From Flavobacteriales bacterium (GTDB lineage Bacteria; Bacteroidota; Bacteroidia; Flavobacteriales_D; Crocinitomicaceae): 64,000 nucleotides of DNA. Made by a program: the position numbers and the translations under genes. This document shows, one piece after another, positions 43,641 through 53,684 of the stretch. Positions within the stretch are counted from its first letter, which is position 1, and every line of letters begins with the position of its first letter. The notes under the pieces are model-generated. The model was not told the DNA's origin. It saw only the letters and a program-made list of their open reading frames with translations, and did not search any database. The stretch lies in the NCBI GenBank assembly GCA_947462255.1, contig CANHOA010000007.1, forward strand, positions 1 to 64,000. The letters are read 5' to 3'.

Positions 43641-46043
43641 TTAATTCCGATCTAATTTATAGGTGTATTGCACCATAAGACATCGAGGCTGTTCTATTTT
43701 TAAGGGCCGTAAAGAGTAACTGCGATTGAATATATTACTTGCAATCAAAGCGACTTTATGAGAAGGGCTAAAGGTGTATGAAAGGCGCGTATCAAAAATC
43801 CAATTACCGAAGCGATGTGCATTAAAATAGTCCATGTAACGAATGTTTTGCTTATCGCCTCCAGAATTGGCGGTGGTTTCCTCAAAATCTTTAATAATCG
43901 CATCCATATTGACAATCTTACTAAAATACTTCGCGCTCAAACCAAGCGAAAATTTAGAAAAAATCGTTGCTTCAGCATCAAATTTAAGATTATGTAAAAA
44001 GCGGTATTTTAATATTTGACTTGCCGAATCCATCGATGTTGTATTGTAGCTGTATTGACGATTAATATCATCAACAGCATAAACATAATCAGGATTGAGC
44101 GTCTTAGGAACGATATAATTGTAGCCCGTCAAAAAAGTGAGTTCGAAATTTTTAGAAAACTTCGCTGTACCTACAAATGAAACATCTATTCCAATCACAC
44201 GCGAAGCCCCTGTATTAAGAAATTTGAATCCTGCAAAGGATGCTGGAGCATTAGCGACATCCCAAATACCAAACATATATTCAATCGTATTTTGATATTC
44301 CTGCCAAAAAGCTGCAGCATCTAAATACGCCAACATTTTTCCCAACTTAATCCCTTGCTTGAAACCAACTTCAGCATTCCAACTACTTTCGGGTAATAAA
44401 TCTGGGTTAGGAAAAACCCCGAAATTACCAACACCTGTTTTTATAAATCGCTCGGTAATGGTTGGAAATCGGTATCCCTGTCCAAACGAAGCCCTAAGAT
44501 ATGATTCTTGGTAAATTTTTAGGTTGGCACCCGCTCTAAAAATTGGCTTAAAAGCAGTTACATTATTATTGAGCTGAAAATATTCTAAACGAGCACCTGC
44601 GGAAAGTGTCAGCAGCTTCTCAACCTTATGTTCAATTTGAGTGTAGGCCGATAAATTTAATAACTGGTTATTTGGCGATCCGGAACCCACATAAATGTTA
44701 GCGAACGAATTGGTAAATGTAGAGGTGATTCCTCCAATGAAATCGATGCCTTTTAATTGCGCATACGACTTTTGGAACATATAATCAGCGTAATAAGTGG
44801 TGGCTGAATTGGATTGATTGGCTGTGCGCTTATTGTCAGCATGTAAAATGCGTGTTCTTAAATAATGACGACCATCGGTTTCGGTTAGAAATTGTACAAA
44901 TGGATCGAGGTTAAAAATAAACTGATCTTGCAAAAAGACTGCCCCAGGATAGGCTCGGTATAAGCCAGACGAATCATCTAACCAAGCAAATGACATATTA
45001 CTTCTCGCTACCATGATATTCCCATTAACACCATAGTTTAATCCTTTGATTTTTTTGGAACGATACCTCAAATTAAAATTCAAACGTGCGCGCTGAGAAG
45101 CCATTTGTTTATCGGTAAAATTAGAGATGGTGTCAATGACATATTGTCCCGGTTTTGGAGCTCCAATATACCCATGATCATAATTTACATTAGCTCCCAA
45201 AACAACATCTAGGTTTCCTTTTTTTTCTGAATGCAAGACATTTACCCCTGAAATTAAGGGGACTCCTGTCCACCAAGCTGCCCCATCAATTGAAGGATTG
45301 GAATAAAATCCTGAATACAGATTCACTTTCGTTAATGGCTTTGCCTTAGGATAAGCTGTACGGATATGAATTGAACCAGACAAGGCAGAACTTCCAGATA
45401 ATACGGAAGCAGCTCCTTTAATGACCTCAATTTGGCTAATATTCTCAACAGGAATAAATCCCCACTCAGGTCGACCAGCATCGCCAGAAAGCATCGGCAT
45501 ATCATCAACCATAACGGCTACCTTTGAACCTACGCCAAAAGTAAAGCCACTTCCACCTCTTATCTGTGGTTCACCATCCAAAATATTTAATCCAGGTGTT
45601 TGATCCAAAGCGGTTTCGATACTTCTTGTATTTTTATTTTCAATCAGCTCAGGCTTCAATACTACCATCGTGACAGTTTGTTCCTCTAAGGGCTTGTCAA
45701 ATTTTCCAACACTAACCTTTACTTGCTCAAATTCCAACACAAAAGGCTCCAAGGTAATGTTATGCTTAAGAACTTGACCTTCAATGAGTAGAAAATTTGA
45801 TGTATCTGATTTCATTCCAGAATACTTGCAAAGCAATTTGATATTACCAGCTGGTAAAGACAAGGAATAATTACCTTGATCATCGCTTACTGCACCAATC
45901 GTAATGTCTTTCTTATAAATGACAGATGCACCAACAATTATATTGCCCTTTGTATCCAACACTCTTCCTTCTATTGTTCCATTTTGTGCGAAACAAGAAA
46001 AGGAATAGAAAAAACTAAATAAGATGGAAAAACGAAAAACCAT
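43641..46043 (-). CDS. TonB-dependent receptor with carboxypeptidase-like N-domain
   Basis: 800 aa. Signal peptide FSILFSFFYSFSCFAQ; residues 20-105 a carboxypeptidase-regulatory-like domain (GTIEGRVLDTKGNIIVGASVIYKKD); plug with TRSIETALDQTPGLNILDGEPQIRGGSGF and ISQIEVIKGAASVLSGSSALSGSIHIRT; then a 22-strand barrel ending in VQYTYKLDRN. Substrate unknown. The gene follows the PCMD-like secreted protein by 6 nt on the same strand, so the two probably act together at the outer membrane. Confidence 0.9.
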   Translation of the reverse strand: MVFRFSILFSFFYSFSCFAQNGTIEGRVLDTKGNIIVGASVIYKKDITIGAVSDDQGNYSLSLPAGNIKLLCKYSGMKSDTSNFLLIEGQVLKHNITLEPFVLEFEQVKVSVGKFDKPLEEQTVTMVVLKPELIENKNTRSIETALDQTPGLNILDGEPQIRGGSGFTFGVGSKVAVMVDDMPMLSGDAGRPEWGFIPVENISQIEVIKGAASVLSGSSALSGSIHIRTAYPKAKPLTKVNLYSGFYSNPSIDGAAWWTGVPLISGVNVLHSEKKGNLDVVLGANVNYDHGYIGAPKPGQYVIDTISNFTDKQMASQRARLNFNLRYRSKKIKGLNYGVNGNIMVARSNMSFAWLDDSSGLYRAYPGAVFLQDQFIFNLDPFVQFLTETDGRHYLRTRILHADNKRTANQSNSATTYYADYMFQKSYAQLKGIDFIGGITSTFTNSFANIYVGSGSPNNQLLNLSAYTQIEHKVEKLLTLSAGARLEYFQLNNNVTAFKPIFRAGANLKIYQESYLRASFGQGYRFPTITERFIKTGVGNFGVFPNPDLLPESSWNAEVGFKQGIKLGKMLAYLDAAAFWQEYQNTIEYMFGIWDVANAPASFAGFKFLNTGASRVIGIDVSFVGTAKFSKNFELTFLTGYNYIVPKTLNPDYVYAVDDINRQYSYNTTSMDSASQILKYRFLHNLKFDAEATIFSKFSLGLSAKYFSKIVNMDAIIKDFEETTANSGGDKQNIRYMDYFNAHRFGNWIFDTRLSYTFSPSHKVALIASNIFNRSYSLRPLKIEQPRCLMVQYTYKLDRN

Positions 46044-46049
46044 TAAAAA

Positions 46050-47009
46050 TTAATCTACGATAAATTTAAGGGTACCGGCCTTACCCGAAAGTAATTGATA
46101 ACGAGCGAAATGCACACCAGAATTAAGTTTAACGGACACGTTATTTTTCATAGCCCCTTCAAATTCTATTCCGCCAAGCACATTAACGATAGATAGTTGT
46201 CCGTCAATAATTTGGTCAGAAAAAAATTGTACACCAGAAGCATCAGAATAATTTACTGTTAATGCTAAGTCAGTATTAGTAGTAATTCCTGCACCCGAAT
46301 TATAAATCAATTGGATGTCATCAATCAATACTTCGTCATTGGCAGCTCCACCACCTGGCGTTGAATTGGTAGCAAAGGTAACGAGTATGTATTCCGCTAT
46401 CAGGCCAGGAGTGACAGTTGGTACAAAAGGAGCAGAAAATCGAGCCCAGGCCCCATTCGTAGGACTGTAGTTAAGAGCGGCATCAGCCAAAACATGCGGT
46501 TGAGATAAAGCATCTATTGGATCGCGCGTATCGTAAGCGTCGTGAACTATGGCATGCACTCTGGCCATTTGACTACCCGACCCTGCTTGGGTATATTTTG
46601 CCCAAAATACGATAGAATCAGGAATACTTGCACAAGTCTCAGAAAAGTTAGGATCTGCAATCGAGGAATAGTTATAGTTTGCTGCGTTTGCAGGTGTTGT
46701 ACTTCCCATGTTGATGCGTCCGCAAGTCATGGTGCCATTGGCTGTAATTCCTAAAACGGAAGTCGACCAAATTCGTGCGCAATACATCCCTGAAGCCCCA
46801 GCTCTGATGCTAGTTGATTGTTCAAGTTGCTTATTCGCAAATCCAGAGAAATTTCCTGATCCTGTTTTAAATCCGTTCCAGTTATCTGGCTCTTCGGTGG
46901 GAGCACCCACGTTAGACCATAACTCGAGGTTACTATTACCAATTTGAGTTTGCCCAAAAAGAAAACCAATAAACAATGTAAACGCTAAGAAAGTAGTAAT
47001 TTTGGTCAT
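46050..47009 (-). CDS. Secreted PCMD-like protein
   Basis: 319 aa with a signal peptide (TTFLAFTLFIGFLFGQ). The main part (NSNLELWSNVGAPTEEPDNWNGF, GASGMYCARIWS, DSIVFWAKYT, VLIDDIQLIYN) resembles the Bacteroidota putative carbohydrate-metabolism (PCMD) jelly-roll domain. The C-terminal 70 residues (ALTVNYSDASGVQFFSD...VKLNSGVHFARYQLLSGKAGTLKFIVD) look like a diverged T9SS type A sorting domain. It is the first gene of a pair with the TonB receptor. Binding of a carbohydrate or other ligand is inferred. Confidence 0.7.
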   Translation of the reverse strand: MTKITTFLAFTLFIGFLFGQTQIGNSNLELWSNVGAPTEEPDNWNGFKTGSGNFSGFANKQLEQSTSIRAGASGMYCARIWSTSVLGITANGTMTCGRINMGSTTPANAANYNYSSIADPNFSETCASIPDSIVFWAKYTQAGSGSQMARVHAIVHDAYDTRDPIDALSQPHVLADAALNYSPTNGAWARFSAPFVPTVTPGLIAEYILVTFATNSTPGGGAANDEVLIDDIQLIYNSGAGITTNTDLALTVNYSDASGVQFFSDQIIDGQLSIVNVLGGIEFEGAMKNNVSVKLNSGVHFARYQLLSGKAGTLKFIVD

Positions 47010-47123
47010 AATTTATAATTTAAGATTAAAACAAATATAAATAAAATACGATAGCTTGATCCAAAAATAAACTAAAAATGAACCTAATCTTATCTCTACT
47101 TTAGTAAAGTATTAAAAAATAAA

Positions 47124-47732
47124 ATGATTTCAACCGAAAAATATCCGATAATGGAACACTTTTTCACCATTCAAGGTGAAGGAACCTATTCAGGCAGAGC
47201 AGCTTATTTCATTCGTATTGCAGGCTGTGATGTTGGCTGTGTTTGGTGCGATGTAAAAGAAAGTTGGGATAAAGACCAGCATACAACCATGACCATCAAA
47301 GAAATCATTGAAAAAGTTACTGAAAGCAAAACAGATTTTGTTGTCATTACTGGAGGCGAACCAGCGATGTATGACTTACGTCCATTGGTTGATCAATTGA
47401 AATCGCTGGGAATTACCATCGCGATAGAAACATCTGGTTGTTATCCGCTGCAAGGCGATGTAGACTGGTATTGTTTTTCACCAAAAAAGTTCAAGGCGCC
47501 CTGTGATGAAGCTTATTTGCGAGCTAATGAATTAAAAGTAATCATTAGCCATCCTTCCGATTTAGAATGGGCGAATAAGCATGCAGAAAAAGTATTGGAT
47601 AGCTGCCACTTATTTCTTCAACCTGAATGGTCAAAGACTGAAAAATTACTACCTTTAATAATAAGTTATGTGAAGGGTAACCTGAAGTGGAAAATCTCGT
47701 TACAGACTCATAAATACATGAATATTCCATAA
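47124..47732 (+). CDS. queE: 7-carboxy-7-deazaguanine synthase
   Basis: Radical-SAM enzyme of queuosine and deazapurine synthesis. 202 aa. FTIQGEGTYSGRAAYFIRIAGCDVGCVWCDVKESWD contains the C-x3-C-x2-C cluster motif and the QGEG substrate loop; VVITGGEPAMYDL binds SAM. Length fits. No queC, queD or queF is in the window. It is followed after 10 nt by the PorE-like gene. Confidence 0.93.
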   Translation: MISTEKYPIMEHFFTIQGEGTYSGRAAYFIRIAGCDVGCVWCDVKESWDKDQHTTMTIKEIIEKVTESKTDFVVITGGEPAMYDLRPLVDQLKSLGITIAIETSGCYPLQGDVDWYCFSPKKFKAPCDEAYLRANELKVIISHPSDLEWANKHAEKVLDSCHLFLQPEWSKTEKLLPLIISYVKGNLKWKISLQTHKYMNIP

Positions 47733-47742
47733 AGAAATCAAT

Positions 47743-49764
47743 ATGCTGAAAGTTACAATATTCCTTTTTTCGATTCTATTTATTCATCTTTCATCTTCAG
47801 CTCAATTTCGGTATTCAACAAAGAGTAAAAAAGCGATAAAGCTTTTGGTGGCTGCCCAAAAAGCACCTGGAGAGAGCTTAGATCCAAAAACAAGAGGTCC
47901 AAATTACAGAGAAGGCCTTTTTCTTTTAGAACAATCCTTAAAAAAAGACCCAAACTTTTGGGAAGCGCATATCCTTTCTGCTCAATTTAACGAAAGTTTA
48001 AATTTATATACACAGGCTATTTATCATTACGAATCTGCCTTAATAATTAATCCTGAGCATTCGATATATGGATCAACTCACTACCATTTAGCAGCACTGT
48101 TCTTGGCGGAAGGAGCATATGATAAGGCGTTGAAATACGCCAATATATTTCTGAAAAACGAAAATGCAGGTGAAGAATTTGTAAGAAATGCCAAAATAAT
48201 GCAACAAAATGCTAATTTTGCGATTCTTGCCCTAAAAAACCCAAAGAGTTTTTTCCCAATAAACATTGGTGAAGGAATAAATACAGCAGATCCAGAATAT
48301 TACCCAACCATCACAGTAGACGGAAAAACCTTGCTGTTTACAAGAAGAATAGCAGATAATCGTGTAAAAGGCTACCAAGAGCAAGAAGATTTTTTTGTCT
48401 CCAATTTGGGAAATGATAGTGTATGGAAAAAATCAACTCCCATGACAAGTAATGTAAATACAATAAATAATGAAGGTGCCCCTACCATTTCGGCAGATGG
48501 AAAGAGTTTAATCTTTGTAGCTTGCTCAGACGAAACTGGAACGTATTACGGCGAAAACAGGAGCGGTAAAGGCAGTTGCGATTTATTTTACACTAAAAAG
48601 CTTGGGAAGAGCTGGCTAAATCCCATTAATTTACCAGGTGGCGTAAATACATCGCATTGGGAATCACAACCTTCTTTGTCTGCTGACGGAAAAACACTCT
48701 ATTTCATAAGAGGCATGCGTGGTAAAAACGCGAATGGCAATAGTGATATTTATGTCGCTTATTTGCAAAGCGATGGCAATTGGAGCAATTCACTTCGATT
48801 ACCTGATTTCATTAATACACCATTTGCAGAAGAATCAGTTTGTATACATCCTGATGGTAAAACACTCTATTTTGCATCAAGGGGACATATTGGAATGGGA
48901 GGATCAGATTTGTTTGTAAGCAAAATGGATGCAAACGGTAATTGGGGAAAACCAATGAATCTAGGTTATCCAATCAATACCATGTATGATGAAAATTCAT
49001 TACTCGTTTCTCCTACCGGTGATATTGCATTTTTTGCATCCGATAGAACCGGAGGCTATGGCGATTTAGATATTTATTACTTTGTGTTACCAGAAGAATA
49101 TAGACCTACAAAAACCTTATATTTTGACGGGAATGTTTTTGATCAATTAAGCCGATTGCCATTACCAGGTCATTTTCAACTGACCGATATAGAAAGCGGC
49201 GAACTCGTAATTATTTCTGATGCCGATAAAGTAGATGGTTCTTTTATGGTTGCTTTACCCGTTAATAGAGAATATGCGATACAAGTCACTCAAAATGGTT
49301 ATGCTCCCTATTCGCTTAATTTTAATTTAAAAATACCAGATGGATCAGATCATTATCATTTGGACATTCCGATGAATCCCTTAACAAGTTCAACAGAAAA
49401 TGTACTCGCTAATGTATTTTTTGACTTAGGAAAAGCCACCTTGCGCAAAGAGTCTGCCATAGAATTAAAAAACTTAGGCGCTTTCTTGAAGCGAAACCCG
49501 AGCTTAAAAATTGAATTGGGTGGACATACCGATTCGAGAGGAAATGATACCGATAATATTTTGCTTTCTACTGAACGAGCAAAAACAGTGTATAATTACT
49601 TAATCACAAATGAAGGAATTGCAGCCAATCGACTAAGTTATAAAGGCTATGGTAAAACACAAGTCATTATCACCGATAAAACCATCGAATCCCTAAAATC
49701 ACTAGAGGAAAAGGAATTAGCGCATCAAAAAAATAGACGAACAGTATATAAAATTATTAATTAA
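47743..49764 (+). CDS. PorE-like OmpA-family protein, second copy
   Basis: 673 aa with signal peptide (IFLFSILFIHLSSSAQ). TPR-like helices 25-160 (FWEAHILSAQFNESLNLYTQAIYHYESAL); PD40 propeller about 185-460 (PTISADGKSLIFVACSDETG, PSLSADGKTLYFIRGMRG, CIHPDGKTLYFASRGHIGMGGSDLFV); short carboxypeptidase-like domain about 465-545; OmpA domain 555-673 (FFDLGKATLRKESAIELK, GGHTDSRGNDTDNILLSTERAKTVYNYL). Same order as the protein at 19154 and as PorE of P. gingivalis. The stop overlaps the next gene by one base. Confidence 0.88.
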   Translation: MLKVTIFLFSILFIHLSSSAQFRYSTKSKKAIKLLVAAQKAPGESLDPKTRGPNYREGLFLLEQSLKKDPNFWEAHILSAQFNESLNLYTQAIYHYESALIINPEHSIYGSTHYHLAALFLAEGAYDKALKYANIFLKNENAGEEFVRNAKIMQQNANFAILALKNPKSFFPINIGEGINTADPEYYPTITVDGKTLLFTRRIADNRVKGYQEQEDFFVSNLGNDSVWKKSTPMTSNVNTINNEGAPTISADGKSLIFVACSDETGTYYGENRSGKGSCDLFYTKKLGKSWLNPINLPGGVNTSHWESQPSLSADGKTLYFIRGMRGKNANGNSDIYVAYLQSDGNWSNSLRLPDFINTPFAEESVCIHPDGKTLYFASRGHIGMGGSDLFVSKMDANGNWGKPMNLGYPINTMYDENSLLVSPTGDIAFFASDRTGGYGDLDIYYFVLPEEYRPTKTLYFDGNVFDQLSRLPLPGHFQLTDIESGELVIISDADKVDGSFMVALPVNREYAIQVTQNGYAPYSLNFNLKIPDGSDHYHLDIPMNPLTSSTENVLANVFFDLGKATLRKESAIELKNLGAFLKRNPSLKIELGGHTDSRGNDTDNILLSTERAKTVYNYLITNEGIAANRLSYKGYGKTQVIITDKTIESLKSLEEKELAHQKNRRTVYKIIN

Positions 49765-50684
49765 TGCATTTATTAAGAGTTCTTCGCCCAATCAATTTAG
49801 CCATCATAGTTTTTACTATGTTGGGCGCAGCCTATTTTATTATATCAACGAACTCCTATCAATTCGTTCGTTTCCATGTAATCGATTTTAGTTTACTAAT
49901 TTTCTCAACCATATTAATTGCAGCAGCAGGTAATATTATTAACGACTACTTTGATATAAAAGCAGATCGAATCAATAAGCCAGATTCATTAATTATTGGA
50001 AAATATATTAAAAAAAGGTGGGCTATTTTATTACACTGGATTTTTAATGGCGTAGCAGTAGCCATATCAATTTATTTAAGCGTAAAATATGAGTCACTTT
50101 GGTTTATATTTATACATGTTGTTAGTGGTAATTTACTTTGGTTTTATAGCCTTAAATTAAAAAAGAAAGTGATTAGTGGAAATATTGTCATCGCCATTAT
50201 GACCGGAATAATACCACTCTTAACCGTTATCTTCTTCAAAGTAAGTAATGAATCAAACAGTGGATTTTCTCCATATCATGCTGATTCTTGGTCTGTTTTT
50301 ATCAACTACAATCTAATTTATCTTGTCGCCATTTGCGCTTTTTTTCTAAACCTATCAAGAGAAATTATAAAAGATATTCAAGATATGAAGGGTGATAAAG
50401 AGATACAAGTGAAATCATTGCCTATGGTAATAGGCGAACACAAAGCGTATTGGCTAGCCGCTGCAGTAGCACAATTAAGTGGAATCTTTTGTCTCATTGC
50501 TTTTTTTTACTTTAAATCCACATTCACAAACGAACTAATCATCTGGGCAATTTTCTTCGTAAGCGCAGGAATAAATTCATTATTATTCCTATTTCCTTTT
50601 ATTAAAAAATTAACTATTAAACATTGTAGCCTATTAATTAAGGTATCCCTTTTTATAGGCATTTGCGCACTCTATTTTTCTTAA
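49764..50684 (+). CDS. UbiA-family prenyltransferase
   Basis: 306 aa, about eight membrane helices. Both Asp-rich motifs are present: NDYFDIKADRINKPDS and DIQDMKGDKEIQVKSLP. Bacteroidota relatives are often annotated as geranylgeranylglycerol-phosphate geranylgeranyltransferase, but the family also makes menaquinone, heme O and chlorophyll-type products, so substrate is uncertain. Its ATG shares a base with the preceding stop and maf follows within 5 nt, so it lies in the queE-porE-like-ubiA-maf operon. Confidence 0.85.
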   Translation: MHLLRVLRPINLAIIVFTMLGAAYFIISTNSYQFVRFHVIDFSLLIFSTILIAAAGNIINDYFDIKADRINKPDSLIIGKYIKKRWAILLHWIFNGVAVAISIYLSVKYESLWFIFIHVVSGNLLWFYSLKLKKKVISGNIVIAIMTGIIPLLTVIFFKVSNESNSGFSPYHADSWSVFINYNLIYLVAICAFFLNLSREIIKDIQDMKGDKEIQVKSLPMVIGEHKAYWLAAAVAQLSGIFCLIAFFYFKSTFTNELIIWAIFFVSAGINSLLFLFPFIKKLTIKHCSLLIKVSLFIGICALYFS

Positions 50685-50688
50685 TGAC

Positions 50689-51252
50689 GTGAAAATTATA
50701 CTTGGCTCCCAATCGCCTCGAAGGCAAGAACTTTTGAGTGCACTCGGATTTGAATTCGAACTATTAATTCCCAATATCGATGAAGTTTATCCTCCCGATA
50801 CACCTATTGATAGTGTTGCAGCCTACATTGCGAAAAAAAAAGCGGAAGCTTTAATAGGAAGAATAAATGAACATGCTATATTGATTTGTGCAGATACTGT
50901 TGTCGTTTTAGACGGTAAAATAATTGGGAAACCTGAAAATCATTCCGAAGCAAAAGAAATGCTTGAAGATCTATCAGGAAAAACACATAAGGTAATTACA
51001 TCCTATTGCATTGTGAATAAAGACCAATACCATTGTAATTCAGTTGAAACACTCGTGACGTTTAACACATTAAAAGAAGATGAAATACACTATTATTTAG
51101 AAAACGGAAATCCTTACGATAAAGCGGGAGGCTATGGTATTCAGGATTGGATTGGCTGTATTGCCGTTCACAAAATCGTTGGCTCATACACCAACGTGAT
51201 GGGCTTTCCAACGGCAGAAATTTTTAGTGAGCTTAAAAAGTTAGGCGCATAA
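50689..51252 (+). CDS. maf: Maf-like nucleotide pyrophosphatase (GTG start)
   Basis: 187 aa. ILGSQSPRRQELLSALGFEFE is the Maf N-terminal signature; ICADTVVVLDGKIIGKP and DKAGGYGIQDWIGCIAVHKIVGSYTNVMGFP follow. Hydrolyses modified or non-canonical nucleotides such as dTTP/UTP derivatives. The only close ATG (50684) runs into a stop, so GTG 50689 is taken. A strong terminator follows. Confidence 0.93.
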   Translation: MKIILGSQSPRRQELLSALGFEFELLIPNIDEVYPPDTPIDSVAAYIAKKKAEALIGRINEHAILICADTVVVLDGKIIGKPENHSEAKEMLEDLSGKTHKVITSYCIVNKDQYHCNSVETLVTFNTLKEDEIHYYLENGNPYDKAGGYGIQDWIGCIAVHKIVGSYTNVMGFPTAEIFSELKKLGA

Positions 51253-51255
51253 AAA

Positions 51256-51280
51256 AAGGCGATTACTCGCCTTCTTTTAT
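51256..51280. terminator. Bidirectional intrinsic terminator
   Basis: AAGGCGA-TTAC-TCGCCTT is a perfect 7-bp stem with a tetraloop, followed by CTTTTAT on the plus strand and by a run of T7 on the minus strand. It sits between the convergent maf and OmpA genes and can end both transcripts. Confidence 0.88.
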
Positions 51281-51296
51281 AAATATACTTGAGTGC

Positions 51297-52607
51297 TTAT
51301 TGAACTACTTCAAACATCACCCTACGATTTTTAGCATCGCGCACTTCATTATCATCATCACTTTGAATCTCTAGGCTGCTTATAGTTGATCCGTTCGAGT
51401 CAACATCAATTCGGTCTTCAGTAATGCCTTGCTTAACAAAATAATTTTTAATGGCGTCAGCTCTCTGTCTTGCCATGTTGATTAACTCTTGATTTTGCTC
51501 CGCCACTTCGTCTTCTTTTTTATCATTATGACCTGTTATTTTAATTCGCATAGAAGGATTTTCATTCATGGCTGCAATAATATAATTGAAAGCCTCTTTA
51601 CCAGATGGCGTATAAGATTTCTTACCAAATCCGAAATAAGCAACTTGCTCCTTAATTTTTTGATCAATTGTCATCTTATCAGTAAGGATAGGTGTTTTAT
51701 CATAAATTAATGTTGAATAAACCTCCGCTACTTCTGCCGTATCTGCAGCATAACAATTACACTCTTCTTTGCTCTTAACTTCTTTAATTCGAACATTATC
51801 AATAAAGTAGTAAGAATGGGCAATTACCTCGTTTTCACTATCCTTAGGTTTTTTTTGAACTTCAACCTTCGTTTGATCATTCATTTCAAAATTCCCTATA
51901 ATGACACAAGTCTCATCCCCTTTTGCTTCATACATAGCACATACTTTTTCCCATCCAAAAAATCCAGTATACACTTTATTCTTATAATTGGATAGCGTAC
52001 GACCTGCTTCTCTAGCTATAATTCCTTCAATTTCTTGATCCGCATAATCTTTGGGACTAAACATCATTTGTATATTATTTGATGCATATTTTGAAGATTC
52101 ACCTAAGGACACTGAAAATTCAACACAATACTTCATTCCCTTGGTCATTTTGATTTGGTCTTTACCGACCATAAATGGAATTGTGATATAGGAACGTTCT
52201 TTGGATAATTTACCTGGCTTGTACGTTACAATTCCAGCATAGCCATCTCCTCCGCCTATTAGGTTTTTATCAAATAAATTTTTATCGGTTTCTGATAATC
52301 GTTCAGTAGATGCAGCAATTGGCTCCTCTTTACCGTAAATATTTTGGCCAGTACAAAAATCACCCGGAGAATTTTTATTAAAAATATCTGCACCTATTGA
52401 TGTTGGGGAACTAACGTTTTTTAACAATGCGATCTGCATTGGTTCAGAAATTGTGGCCTCTTCTTCAAATACTTCAAAAGTAAAATTCAAAAACGCTTTT
52501 GTTTTATCACCTTTACCATTACGCTGTTGCGCATTAAGGGAAAAACCTTGCAGGATAATCAAACTTATTGATAAAAATAATTTGATACTAGTAGCTTTAA
52601 ATTTCAT
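51297..52607 (-). CDS. OmpA-family outer-membrane protein
   Basis: 436 aa with a signal peptide ([18 protein letters not shown]). Residues 30-280 form a strand-rich domain with no named match ([29 protein letters not shown] and FIDNVRIKE resemble a jelly-roll). The OmpA peptidoglycan-binding domain is C-terminal from about 330: [38 protein letters not shown] and [16 protein letters not shown]. It overlaps the end of hemE by 11 nt and is probably cotranscribed with it. Confidence 0.83.
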   Translation of the reverse strand: MKFKATSIKLFLSISLIILQGFSLNAQQRNGKGDKTKAFLNFTFEVFEEEATISEPMQIALLKNVSSPTSIGADIFNKNSPGDFCTGQNIYGKEEPIAASTERLSETDKNLFDKNLIGGGDGYAGIVTYKPGKLSKERSYITIPFMVGKDQIKMTKGMKYCVEFSVSLGESSKYASNNIQMMFSPKDYADQEIEGIIAREAGRTLSNYKNKVYTGFFGWEKVCAMYEAKGDETCVIIGNFEMNDQTKVEVQKKPKDSENEVIAHSYYFIDNVRIKEVKSKEECNCYAADTAEVAEVYSTLIYDKTPILTDKMTIDQKIKEQVAYFGFGKKSYTPSGKEAFNYIIAAMNENPSMRIKITGHNDKKEDEVAEQNQELINMARQRADAIKNYFVKQGITEDRIDVDSNGSTISSLEIQSDDDNEVRDAKNRRVMFEVVQ

Positions 52608-53628
52608 AATTTTTAACAGTTTTAATGAATACTTTCACCTTTTCAGGGTCAATATCAGGATAAACTCCGTGACCCAAATTTACAATATGTCTTTGACTTT
52701 TAAACGATTTCAACAAATTTATTGTCTCTTTTTCAATAATTTCATTTGGAGCATACAAAACACAGGGGTCTAAATTGCCTTGTAAAGTCTTTGATTCCCC
52801 TACTAATTCTCGTACTATTCCTATATCCATATTCCAATCAAGACCTATTGTAGTGCAGTGAATAGCACTAATTTCGGGCAAAGAAGCAACAGCACCTTTC
52901 GAAAAAACAGTAAAGGGAACATTCGGAAATGCTTCAACAATCATTTTAATATAGTTTAAACCAAAAATTTGGTATTGCTCTCTACCTAAAATACCCGCCC
53001 AAGAATCAAATAATTGCAGGGCATCGGCACCAGCTTCAAGTTGTAATTTGAGGTAGGTAATTGTAACCTCGGTTATCCGCCTTAACAATTCGTGTGCCAC
53101 AGCAGGCTGGGTATATAATAACTTTCTTGATTCTGAAAACGTCTTGGATCCTTTTCCTTCTACCATATAACAAAGAATTGTCCATGGAGCACCTGCAAAA
53201 CCTATTAAAGGAACTCTACCATTCAATTCTTTTTTGGTTATTTTTAGCGCTTCGAAAACATACGATAGCCTATCGGAAACGTCTATATTGACATCCAATA
53301 AATTTAATTGTTCCTTGGAACGTATTGTATTTTCAAACCAAGGTCCTTTTTGTTCCAACATTTGATACGGCAAGCCCATGGCTTCAGGTACAACTAGTAT
53401 ATCAGAAAAAATAATGGCCGCATCAACATCCAAATGATCAATTGGCTGAATAGTAACTTCTGCTGCCAATGCAGGTGTTTCAACTAATTCTTTAAATCCA
53501 GACAATGTGGCTCGAAGCGCCCTATATTCAGGTAAAATACGTCCTGCTTGACGCATTAACCAAACAGGATAGCGTTCAATTGCTTCTCCTCTTGCAGCAC
53601 GCAGAAATAAATCATTTTTAAATTCCAT
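52597..53628 (-). CDS. hemE: Uroporphyrinogen decarboxylase
   Basis: 343 aa; decarboxylates uroporphyrinogen III to coproporphyrinogen [22 protein letters not shown] is the substrate-binding signature, [14 protein letters not shown] contains the catalytic Asp, and [18 protein letters not shown] is the C-terminal motif. ATG 53628 is chosen over the in-frame TTG nine bases upstream, which overlaps the promoter box. Confidence 0.95.
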   Translation of the reverse strand: MEFKNDLFLRAARGEAIERYPVWLMRQAGRILPEYRALRATLSGFKELVETPALAAEVTIQPIDHLDVDAAIIFSDILVVPEAMGLPYQMLEQKGPWFENTIRSKEQLNLLDVNIDVSDRLSYVFEALKITKKELNGRVPLIGFAGAPWTILCYMVEGKGSKTFSESRKLLYTQPAVAHELLRRITEVTITYLKLQLEAGADALQLFDSWAGILGREQYQIFGLNYIKMIVEAFPNVPFTVFSKGAVASLPEISAIHCTTIGLDWNMDIGIVRELVGESKTLQGNLDPCVLYAPNEIIEKETINLLKSFKSQRHIVNLGHGVYPDIDPEKVKVFIKTVKNYEI

Positions 53629-53634
53629 TGTCTG

Positions 53635-53665
53635 CAAAGTTAAGGATTCGATTCAAAGGTTCAAT
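53635..53665 (-). promoter_or_regulatory. Promoter of hemE close to its start codon
   Basis: On the minus strand ATTG (53665-53662), 19 nt, then TAACTTTG (53642-53635). Only 6 nt separate the box from the ATG, so the transcript has little or no leader. Confidence 0.55.
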
Positions 53666-53684
53666 TATTTATACTTATAATTCT

